From contig NZ_CP098740.1 in NCBI RefSeq assembly GCF_026167665.1, positions 3,596,001-3,660,000 on the forward strand: a stretch of 64,000 nt of DNA. The letters are read 5' to 3'. Of this stretch, positions 27,552-37,087 are shown in pieces (position 1 is the first letter of the stretch; each line of letters opens with the position of its first letter). The position numbers were made by a program, and so were the translations under genes. A model generated the notes under the pieces. The model searched no databases, was not told where the DNA came from, and saw nothing but the letters and a program-made list of their open reading frames with translations. This stretch comes from Streptomyces drozdowiczii (lineage in GTDB: Bacteria > Actinomycetota > Actinomycetes > Streptomycetales > Streptomycetaceae).

Positions 27552-27572
27552 GTACGTGCGCACCCCGGCATA

Positions 27573-27712
27573 CCCAGCCCGTCCGGCGCTTGAGGACAAG
27601 GCGCGTGCCCCGGTCCGGCGCGGAGGGTTCCGTCCTCAAGCGCCGGACGGGCTGGGTTTGTCCGGATGGGCCGGGTGCGCGGGTATTTCAAGCCCGTCCG
27701 GCGTTTGAGGAC
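27573..27712. repeat. Three copies of a Streptomyces dispersed intergenic repeat
   Basis: Copies of AGCCCGTCCGGCG(N)TTGAGGAC lie at 27573-27597 (direct), 27632-27656 (inverted) and about 27690-27712 (direct). The first two can pair over 25 bp with a 34-base loop, a likely terminator-like structure between the VOC gene and the convergent RCK-protein gene. The same element occurs four times at 34617-34836. Confidence 0.9.
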
Positions 27713-27751
27713 GGAAGCCTGTGCCCCGGTCCGGGGTGGGAGGTCTGGGCC

Positions 27752-29677
27752 TCAGACGCCGGAACGGCTCGCGCGGCGGCGGCCCAGCAGCTCCGCGAGG
27801 CCGCGGCGTGTGGCCGCGATGATGACGCGGTCCGTCGGGCGGAGCACGTAGCCCGGGTGGAGGTTCCAGACGAGGGAGCCGGGGGCCACGTCCAGGGCCA
27901 GGACGCGCCAGGCGCCCTCGCGGAATGCCTGGTCCACCGTGCGGCCTTCCAGCTGGGGGTGGCCGCCCACCTCCACCGCCGCGAACAGGAGCACCTTGCG
28001 CTCGACCGGGATCGCGCCCAGGATCTGCCGGCCCATCATGGCGACCGCGAAGGACGGGCCCGCCAGATGGGAGACCGAGCGGGAGCGGGTGATCGCCTGC
28101 GGGTGCGCCGTGCGCAGCGTGCGGTAGACCGCCGTGGCGAACTCGTCGTCGAACAACCGCACCGTCACCCGCAGATTCGGCTTCAGCGAGCGCGCGTACA
28201 GCGCCGCCTCCAGGTTCGTCGTGTCGATGCTGGTCAGCGCGAGGAGCCCGCGTGAGCGGCCGATCTTGGCCGCCTCCAGGACCCCCTCGTCCGTGACGTC
28301 ACCGAGCACCACCGGCACATGCAGCCGCCGGGCGAGGGGGATGCCCCGCGCGTCCGGGTCCTCCTCCACGCAGACCACCGGGATGCCCAGCTCCCGCAGG
28401 TGCACCAGGACCCGGGTGCCGATCTTGCCGAGCCCGAGCAGCACCACGTGCCCGGAGAGCCCGCGCGGCGGCCGCCGCAGCGAGGACGCGCTGCGCAGCG
28501 AGCCGAACGCCTCCAGGACCCCCGCCACCAGCAGCGGCAGGAGCATCAGGCCCGCGATGCCGGAGAGGATCTGGATCACCTGGCGGGCGGTGGGCTCACC
28601 GATCGCCGGATCGCCCATCGCGAAGAGGTCGAGCAGGGTGAGGTAGGCCGCGTGCAGCGGATGGTCGCCGGTCGTGAACGAGGACGCCACCGCGAGCCCG
28701 AGCACCGCCAGCCCGACGCCCAGCGCCGACCACCGCAGCCGCCGCGAGAAGAACTGGCTGAGCGGCGCGCCCCGGCCGCCCATCCGGGGCTTGGGGGCAG
28801 CGGGCCCGGACTGCGTGACGGCCTCCAGGACGACCGTGCCGCGCCCGGTCGCGGCGGCGATCTCCGCAGGCCCGGGCAGCAGCTGCGGTCCCTCCGCCCC
28901 GCTGCTGTCGGAGCCCTCCGCGCCCGCCGGGTCGTGGGTGGTGGAGGAGAGCAGGGCCAGGGTGCACAGGCCGGGGTTCGCCACCTGGCCGCCCGGCGGC
29001 GGGGTGCGCTCGGCGGCCCGCAGGAACAGGCCCTCGGCCCGGATCACCCGGGTCGAACCGGCGAGCGCGGTGGCCGCGAGGGCCGGCGCGGCGGTGTCCG
29101 CGTCGGACAGCACCGTGGTGGAGGCGTCGATCGCGGCCGGGTCGAGCCCGGGGGACGCGACGGCCGCCGCCTGGTCGAGCAGGGTCTCCAGATGCTGGCC
29201 CAGCTTCCGGTTGTAGAGCCGGATCACCAGCCGCACACGGGGGTTGAGCCGGCGCGCGGTCAGCGCGGCCCGGATGTTGCGCTCGTCGTCGTCGTAGACG
29301 AGGGCGACCGCCGACGCCCGGGCGATGCCCGCCTCCGCCAGCGCCTCGTCGGACGGCTCGGCCGCCTGGAGGATGCGCACCGCCTCGACACCCGCGAGGG
29401 AGTCCCCGTCCGCTCCGTGCGGCAGCCCACCGCCGTTGCGGTTCATCGCGGACGCCATCCGCCCGAACAGCGCGGCGGCGCGCCCGCGCCCGCTCAGCGG
29501 CTCGTCCGGCCTGACCGCGCCCGGCTCCGGCGGCACGACGAGGGTGACCCGCTCCCCGTACACGTAACGCAGCTCCACGGCGAGCCGCTGGGCGAGCGCG
29601 TCGTCTCCGCAGACGACCATGTGGCCGGTGAACGGGGAGGGTTGGGGTTGCTGGGGGAAGGACACATGGCCCAGCAT
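27752..29677 (-). CDS. Double-RCK membrane protein, probable ion channel with non-canonical pore
   Basis: A 641-residue protein. An N-terminal RCK/TrkA-N-like domain (HMVVCGDDALAQRLAVEL; ALVYDDDERNIRAALTARRLNP) is followed by an Ala/Pro linker. Helix SALGVGLAVLGLAVAS (about 335-350), a pore-loop-like stretch AAYLTLLDLFAMGDPA and helix LSGIAGLMLLPLLVAGVLEAF (about 395-415) precede a second RCK domain with dinucleotide-binding VVLLGLGKIGTRVLVHL and a TrkA-C tail. The layout fits a ligand-gated cation channel, but the K+ filter TVGYG is missing, so selectivity is unknown. ATG 29677 follows AAGGGAG. It lies 30 bp after the AAA ATPase gene, implying co-transcription. Confidence 0.8.
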   Translation of the reverse strand: MLGHVSFPQQPQPSPFTGHMVVCGDDALAQRLAVELRYVYGERVTLVVPPEPGAVRPDEPLSGRGRAAALFGRMASAMNRNGGGLPHGADGDSLAGVEAVRILQAAEPSDEALAEAGIARASAVALVYDDDERNIRAALTARRLNPRVRLVIRLYNRKLGQHLETLLDQAAAVASPGLDPAAIDASTTVLSDADTAAPALAATALAGSTRVIRAEGLFLRAAERTPPPGGQVANPGLCTLALLSSTTHDPAGAEGSDSSGAEGPQLLPGPAEIAAATGRGTVVLEAVTQSGPAAPKPRMGGRGAPLSQFFSRRLRWSALGVGLAVLGLAVASSFTTGDHPLHAAYLTLLDLFAMGDPAIGEPTARQVIQILSGIAGLMLLPLLVAGVLEAFGSLRSASSLRRPPRGLSGHVVLLGLGKIGTRVLVHLRELGIPVVCVEEDPDARGIPLARRLHVPVVLGDVTDEGVLEAAKIGRSRGLLALTSIDTTNLEAALYARSLKPNLRVTVRLFDDEFATAVYRTLRTAHPQAITRSRSVSHLAGPSFAVAMMGRQILGAIPVERKVLLFAAVEVGGHPQLEGRTVDQAFREGAWRVLALDVAPGSLVWNLHPGYVLRPTDRVIIAATRRGLAELLGRRRASRSGV

Positions 29678-29707
29678 GCCTTGCTCCCTTCCGTTGATCG
29701 AGGACGG

Positions 29708-32700
29708 TCAGCGGCCTTCGGGGTGCCGCGCCAGCAGGTGGCGCGGGTCGGCGGCGCGCCCGATCGCCGTCTCGACGGCCGCGATCCGGTCCGCGAGCAG
29801 CCCCAGCGCCGCCACCGCGCGGGTCATCGGATCGCCCTCGGGCCCGCCGAGCGCCTGGGTGCGGAGGTACGAGGAGCAGAGCGCCGCCCACCGCTCGGCC
29901 TGCGCGGGCGTGAGCGTGCCCCGCAGCGCGGCGAGCTTCAGGAGCGCGGCCTCGGCGCCGCTGGTCAGGGTCTGCGCCTCGCCCGCGTAGTGGTCGTCCA
30001 CGACGGCGGACAGCTCGGCGTCGTTCATCACGGGCGCGATCCGCTCGGCGATCCGGTTCATGTTGCGGTACGAGCCCTGGAGCCGGAACGGCGGTTCGGT
30101 GCGGGTGGCGTCGGTCTGCGCGGCGGAGGCGATGTACGCGGCGTTGACCGCGAGCACCGTCTCCCGGGCCCGCAGCAGATGCCGCAGAACGGCGGTGATC
30201 CGCTCCACCTCGGCGGGCGCGTAGGGGTGTTCCAGCTGTTCCGGGCGGGCCGCCGGGTCGTCGGAGGCGAGCCGCAGCAGCAGCGCCAGGTCCTCGCGGG
30301 AGCGGCCGGCGAGCGGGGCGAGGACCGGGTTGGCGGTCAGCGCGTTCTCCACGAAGCTCAGCGCGAAGACGTCCTCGCGGCCGGACAGCACCTCGCCCAG
30401 ATTCCACACGTCCGCCCGGTTGGCGAGCATGTCGGGCACCTGGAAGCGCGCCCCGGACTCGGTGTACGGGTTGCCCGCCATGCACACCGCGAACCGCTTG
30501 CCCCGCAGGTCGTACGTGCGCGGCTCGCCGTCCCGTACGCCCTCGACGCGGCGCGTGGCGTCGCAGAGCGGGATGAACTTCTGGAGGAGTTCCGGCGAGG
30601 TGTGCTGGATGTCGTCCAGGTAGAGCAGGGTGTTGTTGCCCGCCTCCAGGGCGAAGTTGATCTTCTCGATCTCCTGGCGCGCGGTGGCGCTGCCCGCCCG
30701 CGCGGGGTCGAGCGAGGTCACGTCGTGGCCCAGGTTCGGCCCGCTGATCTTGACGAGGACGAGCCCGAGCCGGTCGGCGACGTACTCCATGAGCGTCGTC
30801 TTGCCGTAGCCGGGCGGCGATACGAGCAGCAGCAGGCCCTGCGAATCGGTGCGGCGGTCGGCGTCGGCGGTGGAGAGCTGCTTGGCGAGGCTGTCCCCGA
30901 TCAGCGGCAGGTAGACCTCGTCGAGCAGTTGGTTGCGGACGAACGCCGACATCACGCGCGGGCGGTGGTCGTCGAGCCGCAGCCGGGTCCGCTCGGCGGC
31001 GACCAGGGCGGTGCGGCGGCGCTGGTAGGCGCGGAATCCGGGGACGACTTCCCGGCGGAACTCCTCGGTCCGGGAGAGGAGTTCATCGATGCGGACGGTG
31101 AGCCGGCCGCGTTCGATGCGCGGGTGGACGCCGAGGAGTCCGTCGACGGTCTCGGTGAGCGGCGCGTCCGCCTCGTACCGGCCGAGCAGGGGCTCGGGGC
31201 ACAGCTCCACGGCGACGGCCTCCGCGAGGTCGCCCGGGTCGATCTCCGTGCCGCTCGCCCCGGCGTACGAGGTGAGCCAGCCCTCCACGAGCTGGCGCCG
31301 GGCGGGCAGGTCGTCCGCGAGGGCCGCGAGGTCGTCGTCGTACGCGGACGTGCCGGTGGCGTGGCGGAACTTGTCCAGGAACGCGCGGACGGAGGCGCCC
31401 GTCGCGAAGCCCTCGGGCCCGCCGGTCAGCTCCTCGAAGAGGTAAGAGGCGACGGACCGCGCGCCCTCGCCGCCGATCACCGCCGCCCACTCCTCCTGGA
31501 GCGCGTCGACCGCCGGGGCGAGCCCGAAGGTCTCCCGGGCGCGGGCCAGCGAGCGGGCGCGGCGCGTCCAGGAGGTGCGGCGGGCCTCGTCCGTCCCATG
31601 GGCCCAGAACAGCTGGGCTGCGGCCCGGACGGCGGGCGGGAAGCGCAGCAGCCCGGCGCCCGCGTGCAGCCGCAGCAGCGCGGCCAGGATCGCGGTCGCG
31701 TCCTCGTCGTGGACACCGCGCTGGTAGCCCTCGTCGTACGCGGCGGCTGCCGACTCCCGCACGAGCGCCGCGAGTTCGCCGTCGTCCAGGGAGGCGAGCC
31801 GGTCCGCGCCGTGCTCGTCGAGGAGGCGGGCGGCCAGGTGCTCGCCCCGGTAGACCGCCGGGGACTCGGACGGGAGCGTCTGGTCCCAGTACGGGCGGGT
31901 CGCGGCGAACTCCGGGTCGGTGACCGGCATCCGGTAGTCGGTCCCGGTGACGGCGAACGCGAGCGTGCCGTCCTGCGGCACGAGGGTCAGCTCGAACGGC
32001 TGGGTGTTCACCGCGAACCGGTGCCGGCCGAGGCGGATCACGGACCCGCCGTCCGCGTACAGCTCGTCCCGGTCGCGCAGGGCCCTCCCCGCCTCCTGGC
32101 GGGCGGCGAGCAGCTGCCCGTCCAGCTCCTCCGCGCGCACGGTGTCCCCGAGCGCCCGCAGCTCCTCGGCGGTCCGGCGGATCTTGGCGACCATCGGGTC
32201 GGAGGCGAAGTAGGTGTGGACGGCGTCCGCGTCGGGGAGGGCGGCGCCGCGCCGGGCGACCGTCTCCAGGACCCGGGCGGCGGAGTCCGCGAGGCGTTCG
32301 GTGCGGCGGGCCAGCTCGTCCTGGAGGCCCTGCCTGCGCGCCGAGAACGCCTCGTACACCTCGGTCCGGCGCTCGCCCAGCTCCGCCAGGAAGTCGTCGT
32401 ACTCCGCGAACCGCGCCTCCAGGTCCTCCAGCTGGAGCAGTAGCCTGGCCAGCTGCCCGTCGCAGGACTCCGGCGTGTCGGCGGCGGCCAGCGCGGCCGT
32501 GACGGCCTGCCCGAGCAGCGCGGACTCGGCGGCGAACTCGGCCCGGCCCTCGTGGTCCGCGAGGGCGCGACGGCGGGCGTCGAGCGTGGCGCGGGCGCGG
32601 TTGACGGCGCCCAGGACCTCCGCGATGCGTTCCAGGATCGACGTGCGGACCACTCCGTCGCCGATGTCGAGCCCGGCGACGACGTCCGTGACGGTGCTCA

Positions 32701-34584
32701 GGCCGTCCGTCATGGCGGCCAGCCGGTCCCCGAGCGCTCCGGCGTCGGTGACCGCGGCGATCTCGGCGGCCTCCTCGGTGAGGCGGGCGATGTCCTCGTG
32801 GTAGCCGGCGAACGCGTCGTCCTCGGCCAGGAAGGCGACCGCGCGGCGGGCGGCCGCCTCGATGTCCTCGGCGGTGGCGGCGGTCAGCTCCGCGATGCGC
32901 TCGGTGTCCGCGTGCCGCATCTCCGCGAGGGTCGCCAGACGGCCGTGCGCGCCGCGCAGTTCGGTGAGGCGGTCGACCCACTCGGCGGCGGTGCGCGGGG
33001 CCTCGCCACGGACGCGGCGGACCAGGGTGGTGATGCGGTCGGCGGTCTCGGTGAGCGCGTCGGCGGCCTGCCGGGTGAGGGCCTGGACCGCCTCGAACTC
33101 CGCGACGACCTGGCGCGCGGTCTCGCGCAGCTCGTCCAAGGGCTCGGCGAGGGAGCCCAGTTCGGCGTCGTCCAGCCAGTGGTAGCGGTCGCCCGCCCGT
33201 ACGCAGTCCGCGACCAGCCGGTCGTACACGGCGGCGGTCGGCGTCGTCTCGGACGCGGCGTGCGCGAGGGCCAGGCAGTCGGAGATCCCGCGCACGAGGT
33301 CGGCGTTGCCGACCCGGGCCAGGGGGCCTTCGCCCGCCGGGCGGGACGCGGCGTAGGTGTCGGAGACGTACGGCGTCTGCCAGCGCTGCAAGGGGTGGAC
33401 GCGCGCGGCGCTGCCCTCCACCTGGTCACGCAGAACCACCAGCGTGCCGTCGTCCAGCAGCGCGTGGCCCCGGCCCTGGAGCGGGGTGGCCACCTCCTGG
33501 CGGATCACGTTGTACGGAAGCAGCAGGCTGCGGCCGTCCTGGCGGGACCGGAAGACGTACAGCACGTCCTCGCCGTTCGGGGAGCGGACGGCCTCCTCGA
33601 AGACCGGGTCGGTGAGCGGTTGCGCGATGTCGAAGGTCCTGGCCTCGCCGGTCGTCAGGTAGAAGCCGCCGGGGAAGATGATCCCCTGGTCCTCCGGGAG
33701 CCGTTGGCAGGCCGGGCCGATGCCGTCGAGGCGGGTCACGGTGGACAGGAGCGCGTTGAAGACGAGGTAGCGCCTCGCCTCCTCCTTGTACGGGCGGACC
33801 CGCAGCAGCACGAGCGGGCCCAGCTCGGCGTACTCGACCTCGGCGTCCGCGAGCGACTGGAGGGGTTCGGTGACGGGCTCCTCGTAGATCCCCTCCTGGG
33901 TCTCCGTGTCGTTGACGGTCTTCACGGTGAGCGTGCCGCCCAGCGTGTCCAGGTACAGCTCGGCCTCGCAGCCGATGGCGATGTGCGGGTGGCGGCCCGC
34001 GACGTGGGCCTCGCGGCCGGCGGCCGTCCAGCTGAAGTCGTGCGACGGCGGGAAGACGTGGTCGCGCTCGCCGCGCGCGTCCAGGAACGCGCCGGGGGAG
34101 CCGTCGGGGTTGAGGGCCCAGCGCAGGACCCGGATGTCCTCGGCGGTGTCGCCGGTACGGAAGACCGCCAGCAGGCGGCCCTCGGTCCGGCGCAGCCGCA
34201 GCAGGCGGGCGTCGCGGAAGTAGCGGTGCAGGCCGTCGAATTCACGGACGAAGGAGGCGTCGGTGAGGGGGGTGCCGGTGCCGGGGGTGAGGTCGGCGGC
34301 GTAGAGCGCGAGCACGTCGTCGACGGCGGGGGCGTCCTGTCGGCCGGGGCCGCGTTCGAAGCCGAACAGCAGCTCGCCACCGAGTGCGACGAGGTCGCGG
34401 GGGGTGGAGGGGCGGTCCGTCCGGATCTGCTCGCTGCGGAGGAGCGTGAGGCCGGTGGCGCCGAACGCCTCGGTGCGGCGGGCGTTGAGGTCGGTGGCCC
34501 TGCGGGCGAGCTCGGTTGCGTGCGTACGGAGGCGGCGCCGCAGGACGTCGTAGTCCCCGGCGGCGGGGCGGTCACGGTGTCCAC
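29708..34584 (-). pseudogene. Giant DUF3686-type AAA ATPase ('DNA repair ATPase'); start region broken by one missing base
   Basis: About 1625 residues when repaired. The N-terminal part holds the DUF3686 module (ELLFGFERG, HIAIGCEAELYLDTLGG, GIIFPGGFYLTTGE). A long alpha-helical, coiled-coil-prone centre (about 480-900) follows, then a C-terminal AAA domain with Walker A VSPPGYGKTT (near 1255), Walker B LLYLDDIQ (near 1318) and sensor-like VCMAGNPY. GTG 34584 has AAGGAG six bases upstream but is out of frame with the body; adding one base to CCCC at 34555-34558 joins MDTVTAPPPGDYDVLRRRL to it. Otherwise the body frame only reaches a TTG inside a repeat at 34624. Called a DNA repair ATPase in databases; actual role unknown. 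Member of the SPFH module. Confidence 0.75.
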
Positions 34585-34616
34585 TGGGTGCTCCTTGCGG
34601 TGTGGCTTGCGGCGGT

Positions 34617-34836
34617 GTCCTCAACCGCCGGACGGGCTCGGACTTGCCGTCCAGGCGTCCTCAATCGCCGGACGGGCTTGGGAGGTGTGCCGGACGGACT
34701 GGAAGTGACCGCTGGGCGGGGCTTGAAGGCCAGCCCGGCCCCACTCAGCCCGTCCGGCGATTGAGGACGGACGGGGCTGGGGTGGGCGTTCAGGTCGTGG
34801 ACGGGGCCCCACCCAGCCCGTCCGGCGTTTGAGGAC
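34617..34836. repeat. Four copies of the dispersed intergenic repeat
   Basis: The region between the SPFH gene (stop 34872) and the AAA gene (start 34584) is filled by four copies: 34617-34641 and 34656-34682 in one orientation (CCTCAA...CGCCGGACGGGCT), then 34744-34770 and 34812-34836 inverted. The two pairs can fold into long stems that could attenuate or stabilise the operon transcript. No gene is seen here. Confidence 0.9.
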
Positions 34837-34871
34837 GGACGGGGCCCGGTGGGGCGTTCGGCAGCGGACCC

Positions 34872-36971
34872 CTACGACACCGGCGTGCCGTTCAGGCCCG
34901 GCCGGGCCAAGCCGCTGACCGGGACGTCCGCCAGGCCCAGCGACTTCGCGTGGTCGAGCAGCGCCCGGACCTGGTCCGCACCGACCCCCGACGATGGCGC
35001 AGCCATCATCCGCATGAGCAGCGCCGACACCGTCAGGTTCTGCACATCGCCCGTCGAGACCGACGACAGCACCCGCGTCAGATCCTCCGTGAACGAGGAC
35101 TCGCCGTTCAGCCACGGACCGGCAAGCGCCTTCGCCGTATCGGAGTTCCCCACGAAGCCGTCCAGGCTCTTGCCCATCGAGATGGACGACACCAGCCGGT
35201 CGAAGAAGACCGACTCGCCGCCGACGATGTCGATGTCCGCGTTCTCCAGCCCCGTCGCGAGCACCGCCGCCTGCGACTCGGCGACCTGCCGCTGCACGTC
35301 CAGACCCGCGAGCCGGATCTCCTTCTCGGCGGCCAGCCGCAGCCGGTACTCCTCGTGCCCGCGCGACGCGTCGTCCAGCGCCGCCATCGCGGCCGCCTTC
35401 TCCGTGAGGCCCGCGGCCTCCGCCTTCAGCTTCTCGCCGATCACCGCCGCGTCGGCCGACGCCTGCGCCTGCGTACCCTCCGCGTCCGCGAGGGCCTTGA
35501 GACGGGCGCCCTCGGCCTCCGCCTTGAGCCGCGCGGACGTGGCCCCGGCCTCGGCGAGCCCCGTTTTCTCGATCACCTCCGCCGCCGCGTCCCGCACCTG
35601 GACGTCCGCGAGGCCGGGCGCCGCCGACTCCGCCTGGATGCCCTCGGCGAGCCGCAGCTTGGCCTGCGCGTCGAGGTCGGCGGTCTTCAGCCGGGCCTCC
35701 GCGAGCGTCAGCTGCTCGGCCGCCCGGTGGGTGGCGGCGGCCTCCGCGGCCTCGGCGGCCTTGATGTCCTTGACCAGCCGCTCCTGCGCCTCCGCCTCGG
35801 CGGCGATGATGACCGACTTGCGGGTGCGCTCGGACTCCTCGACGGACCGGAGCGTCTTGATGGACTCCTCCTGCTCGGCGACCGTGCGGTCCACCGCGAT
35901 CCGCTCGCGGATCACATCGGCGACCTCGCGGCGCTCCGCCTCGACCTCCTTCGTCGCGGCGATGCGGTTCAGCTCGGTCTCGCGCTCGCGCCCGATGACC
36001 TCCAGCATCCGGTCCTTCTCGATGCGCTCGTTCTCCACGGCGATGACCCGCTCGCGGTTCTTCTGCGCGACGGCGATCTCCCGGGCCTGGTTCTCCCGCT
36101 GGATGCCCAGCTGCTCCTCGGTCCTGATGAACGCGGCCTGGGCGCCCAGGCGTTCCTCCTCCTGGACCCGGGCGGTCACCGCCTCCTCGCGGGCCCGCAG
36201 CGTCTCGACCTCACGGCGCTGCTTGATCTCCGCCTCGGCCTGCCGGCGCTCCAGCTCCAGGATGGTCTCCCGGGCGTCGACGTCCTGCCGGGTGATCTCC
36301 TTCTGCTCGGTGCGCTGGAACTCGTTGGTGCGGACGTGCTCGATCGCGGTCAGCTCGGTGATCTTCCGGATGCCCTGGGCGTCCAGGATGTTGGCGCTGT
36401 CGAGCTGCGCCATCGGGGTCTGCTCCAGGAAGTCGATCGCCGCGTCGTCCAGGTGGTAGCCGTTCAGGTCGGTACCGATGACCCGGATGATCCGGTCGCG
36501 GAACTCCTCGCGCTTCGTGTACAGGTCCACGAAGTCCAGCTGCTTGCCGACGGTCTTCAGCGCCTCGGAGAACTTCGCCGCGAAGAACTCCTGGATGGCG
36601 ACCTTGTCGCTGGCGCGCTCGGTACCGATGGACTGGGCGACCTTCTTGACGTCCTCGACGGTCTTGTTGACCCGCACGAAGAACGTGATGTGGATGTCGG
36701 CGCGGATGTTGTCCTGGCAGATCAGACCCTCGCGCCCGGTGCGCCGGATCTCGATGGTCTTGACCGAGATATCCATGGACTCGGCCTTGTGCAGCACCGG
36801 CAGGACGACGGCACCGGTGAAGGTCACGTCGACCTTCTTGGTCTTGGAGATGATCAACGCCTTGCCCTGCTCCACCTTGCGGAAGAGCCGGGTGATGATC
36901 AGCAGCACGGCTACGGCGATGAGGAGGACCACGGCGACGAGCAGGCCGAGGCCCAAGGAGATGGCATCCAT
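34872..36971 (-). CDS. YqiK-like SPFH/flotillin-family membrane protein
   Basis: A 699-residue protein. One N-terminal membrane helix (GLLVAVVLLIAVAVLLIITRLF, about 8-29) is followed by the SPFH/band-7 domain (EQGKALIISKTKKVDVTF through RTEQKEITRQDVDARETIL, about 33-235). A very long charged Ala/Glu/Lys coiled coil (about 235-575) precedes a conserved C-terminal tail. Length and the ISKTKK/RREGLICQDNI signatures match YqiK rather than short flotillins. Such proteins oligomerise into membrane scaffolds. AAGGA precedes ATG 36971. It lies between the YqiJ-like OB gene (116 bp upstream, parS in the gap) and the AAA ATPase gene; this neighbourhood recurs with YqiK elsewhere. Confidence 0.9.
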   Translation of the reverse strand: MDAISLGLGLLVAVVLLIAVAVLLIITRLFRKVEQGKALIISKTKKVDVTFTGAVVLPVLHKAESMDISVKTIEIRRTGREGLICQDNIRADIHITFFVRVNKTVEDVKKVAQSIGTERASDKVAIQEFFAAKFSEALKTVGKQLDFVDLYTKREEFRDRIIRVIGTDLNGYHLDDAAIDFLEQTPMAQLDSANILDAQGIRKITELTAIEHVRTNEFQRTEQKEITRQDVDARETILELERRQAEAEIKQRREVETLRAREEAVTARVQEEERLGAQAAFIRTEEQLGIQRENQAREIAVAQKNRERVIAVENERIEKDRMLEVIGRERETELNRIAATKEVEAERREVADVIRERIAVDRTVAEQEESIKTLRSVEESERTRKSVIIAAEAEAQERLVKDIKAAEAAEAAATHRAAEQLTLAEARLKTADLDAQAKLRLAEGIQAESAAPGLADVQVRDAAAEVIEKTGLAEAGATSARLKAEAEGARLKALADAEGTQAQASADAAVIGEKLKAEAAGLTEKAAAMAALDDASRGHEEYRLRLAAEKEIRLAGLDVQRQVAESQAAVLATGLENADIDIVGGESVFFDRLVSSISMGKSLDGFVGNSDTAKALAGPWLNGESSFTEDLTRVLSSVSTGDVQNLTVSALLMRMMAAPSSGVGADQVRALLDHAKSLGLADVPVSGLARPGLNGTPVS

Positions 36972-37007
36972 GACAGTCCTTGGCGGCAGGTGGTACGGAA
37001 ATGAGTG

Positions 37008-37021
37008 GTTTCACGTGAAAC
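37008..37021. other. parS: parS site (ParB binding)
   Basis: A perfect GTTTCACGTGAAAC copy in the 116-bp gap between the YqiJ-like and YqiK-like genes, i.e. inside a probable operon rather than at a gene end. Confidence 0.9.
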
Positions 37022-37087
37022 ACGGCGCGGCGGCACACGGCGTCCGGGCAGCCCGGACGGGCACACCGCGCCCTTGGCGGCGGTGGC

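Noticed and set aside
27573..27712. Inverted repeats as IS element ends
   Set aside because: No transposase lies between or near the copies, and the same short element occurs in a second intergenic cluster; they are dispersed intergenic repeats.
28319..32443. A 1374-codon open frame on the plus strand opposite the AAA ATPase
   Set aside because: It is rich in Arg, Gly, Val and His with no domain pattern and mirrors the codon bias of the minus-strand genes; the ATPase frame has clear Walker motifs.
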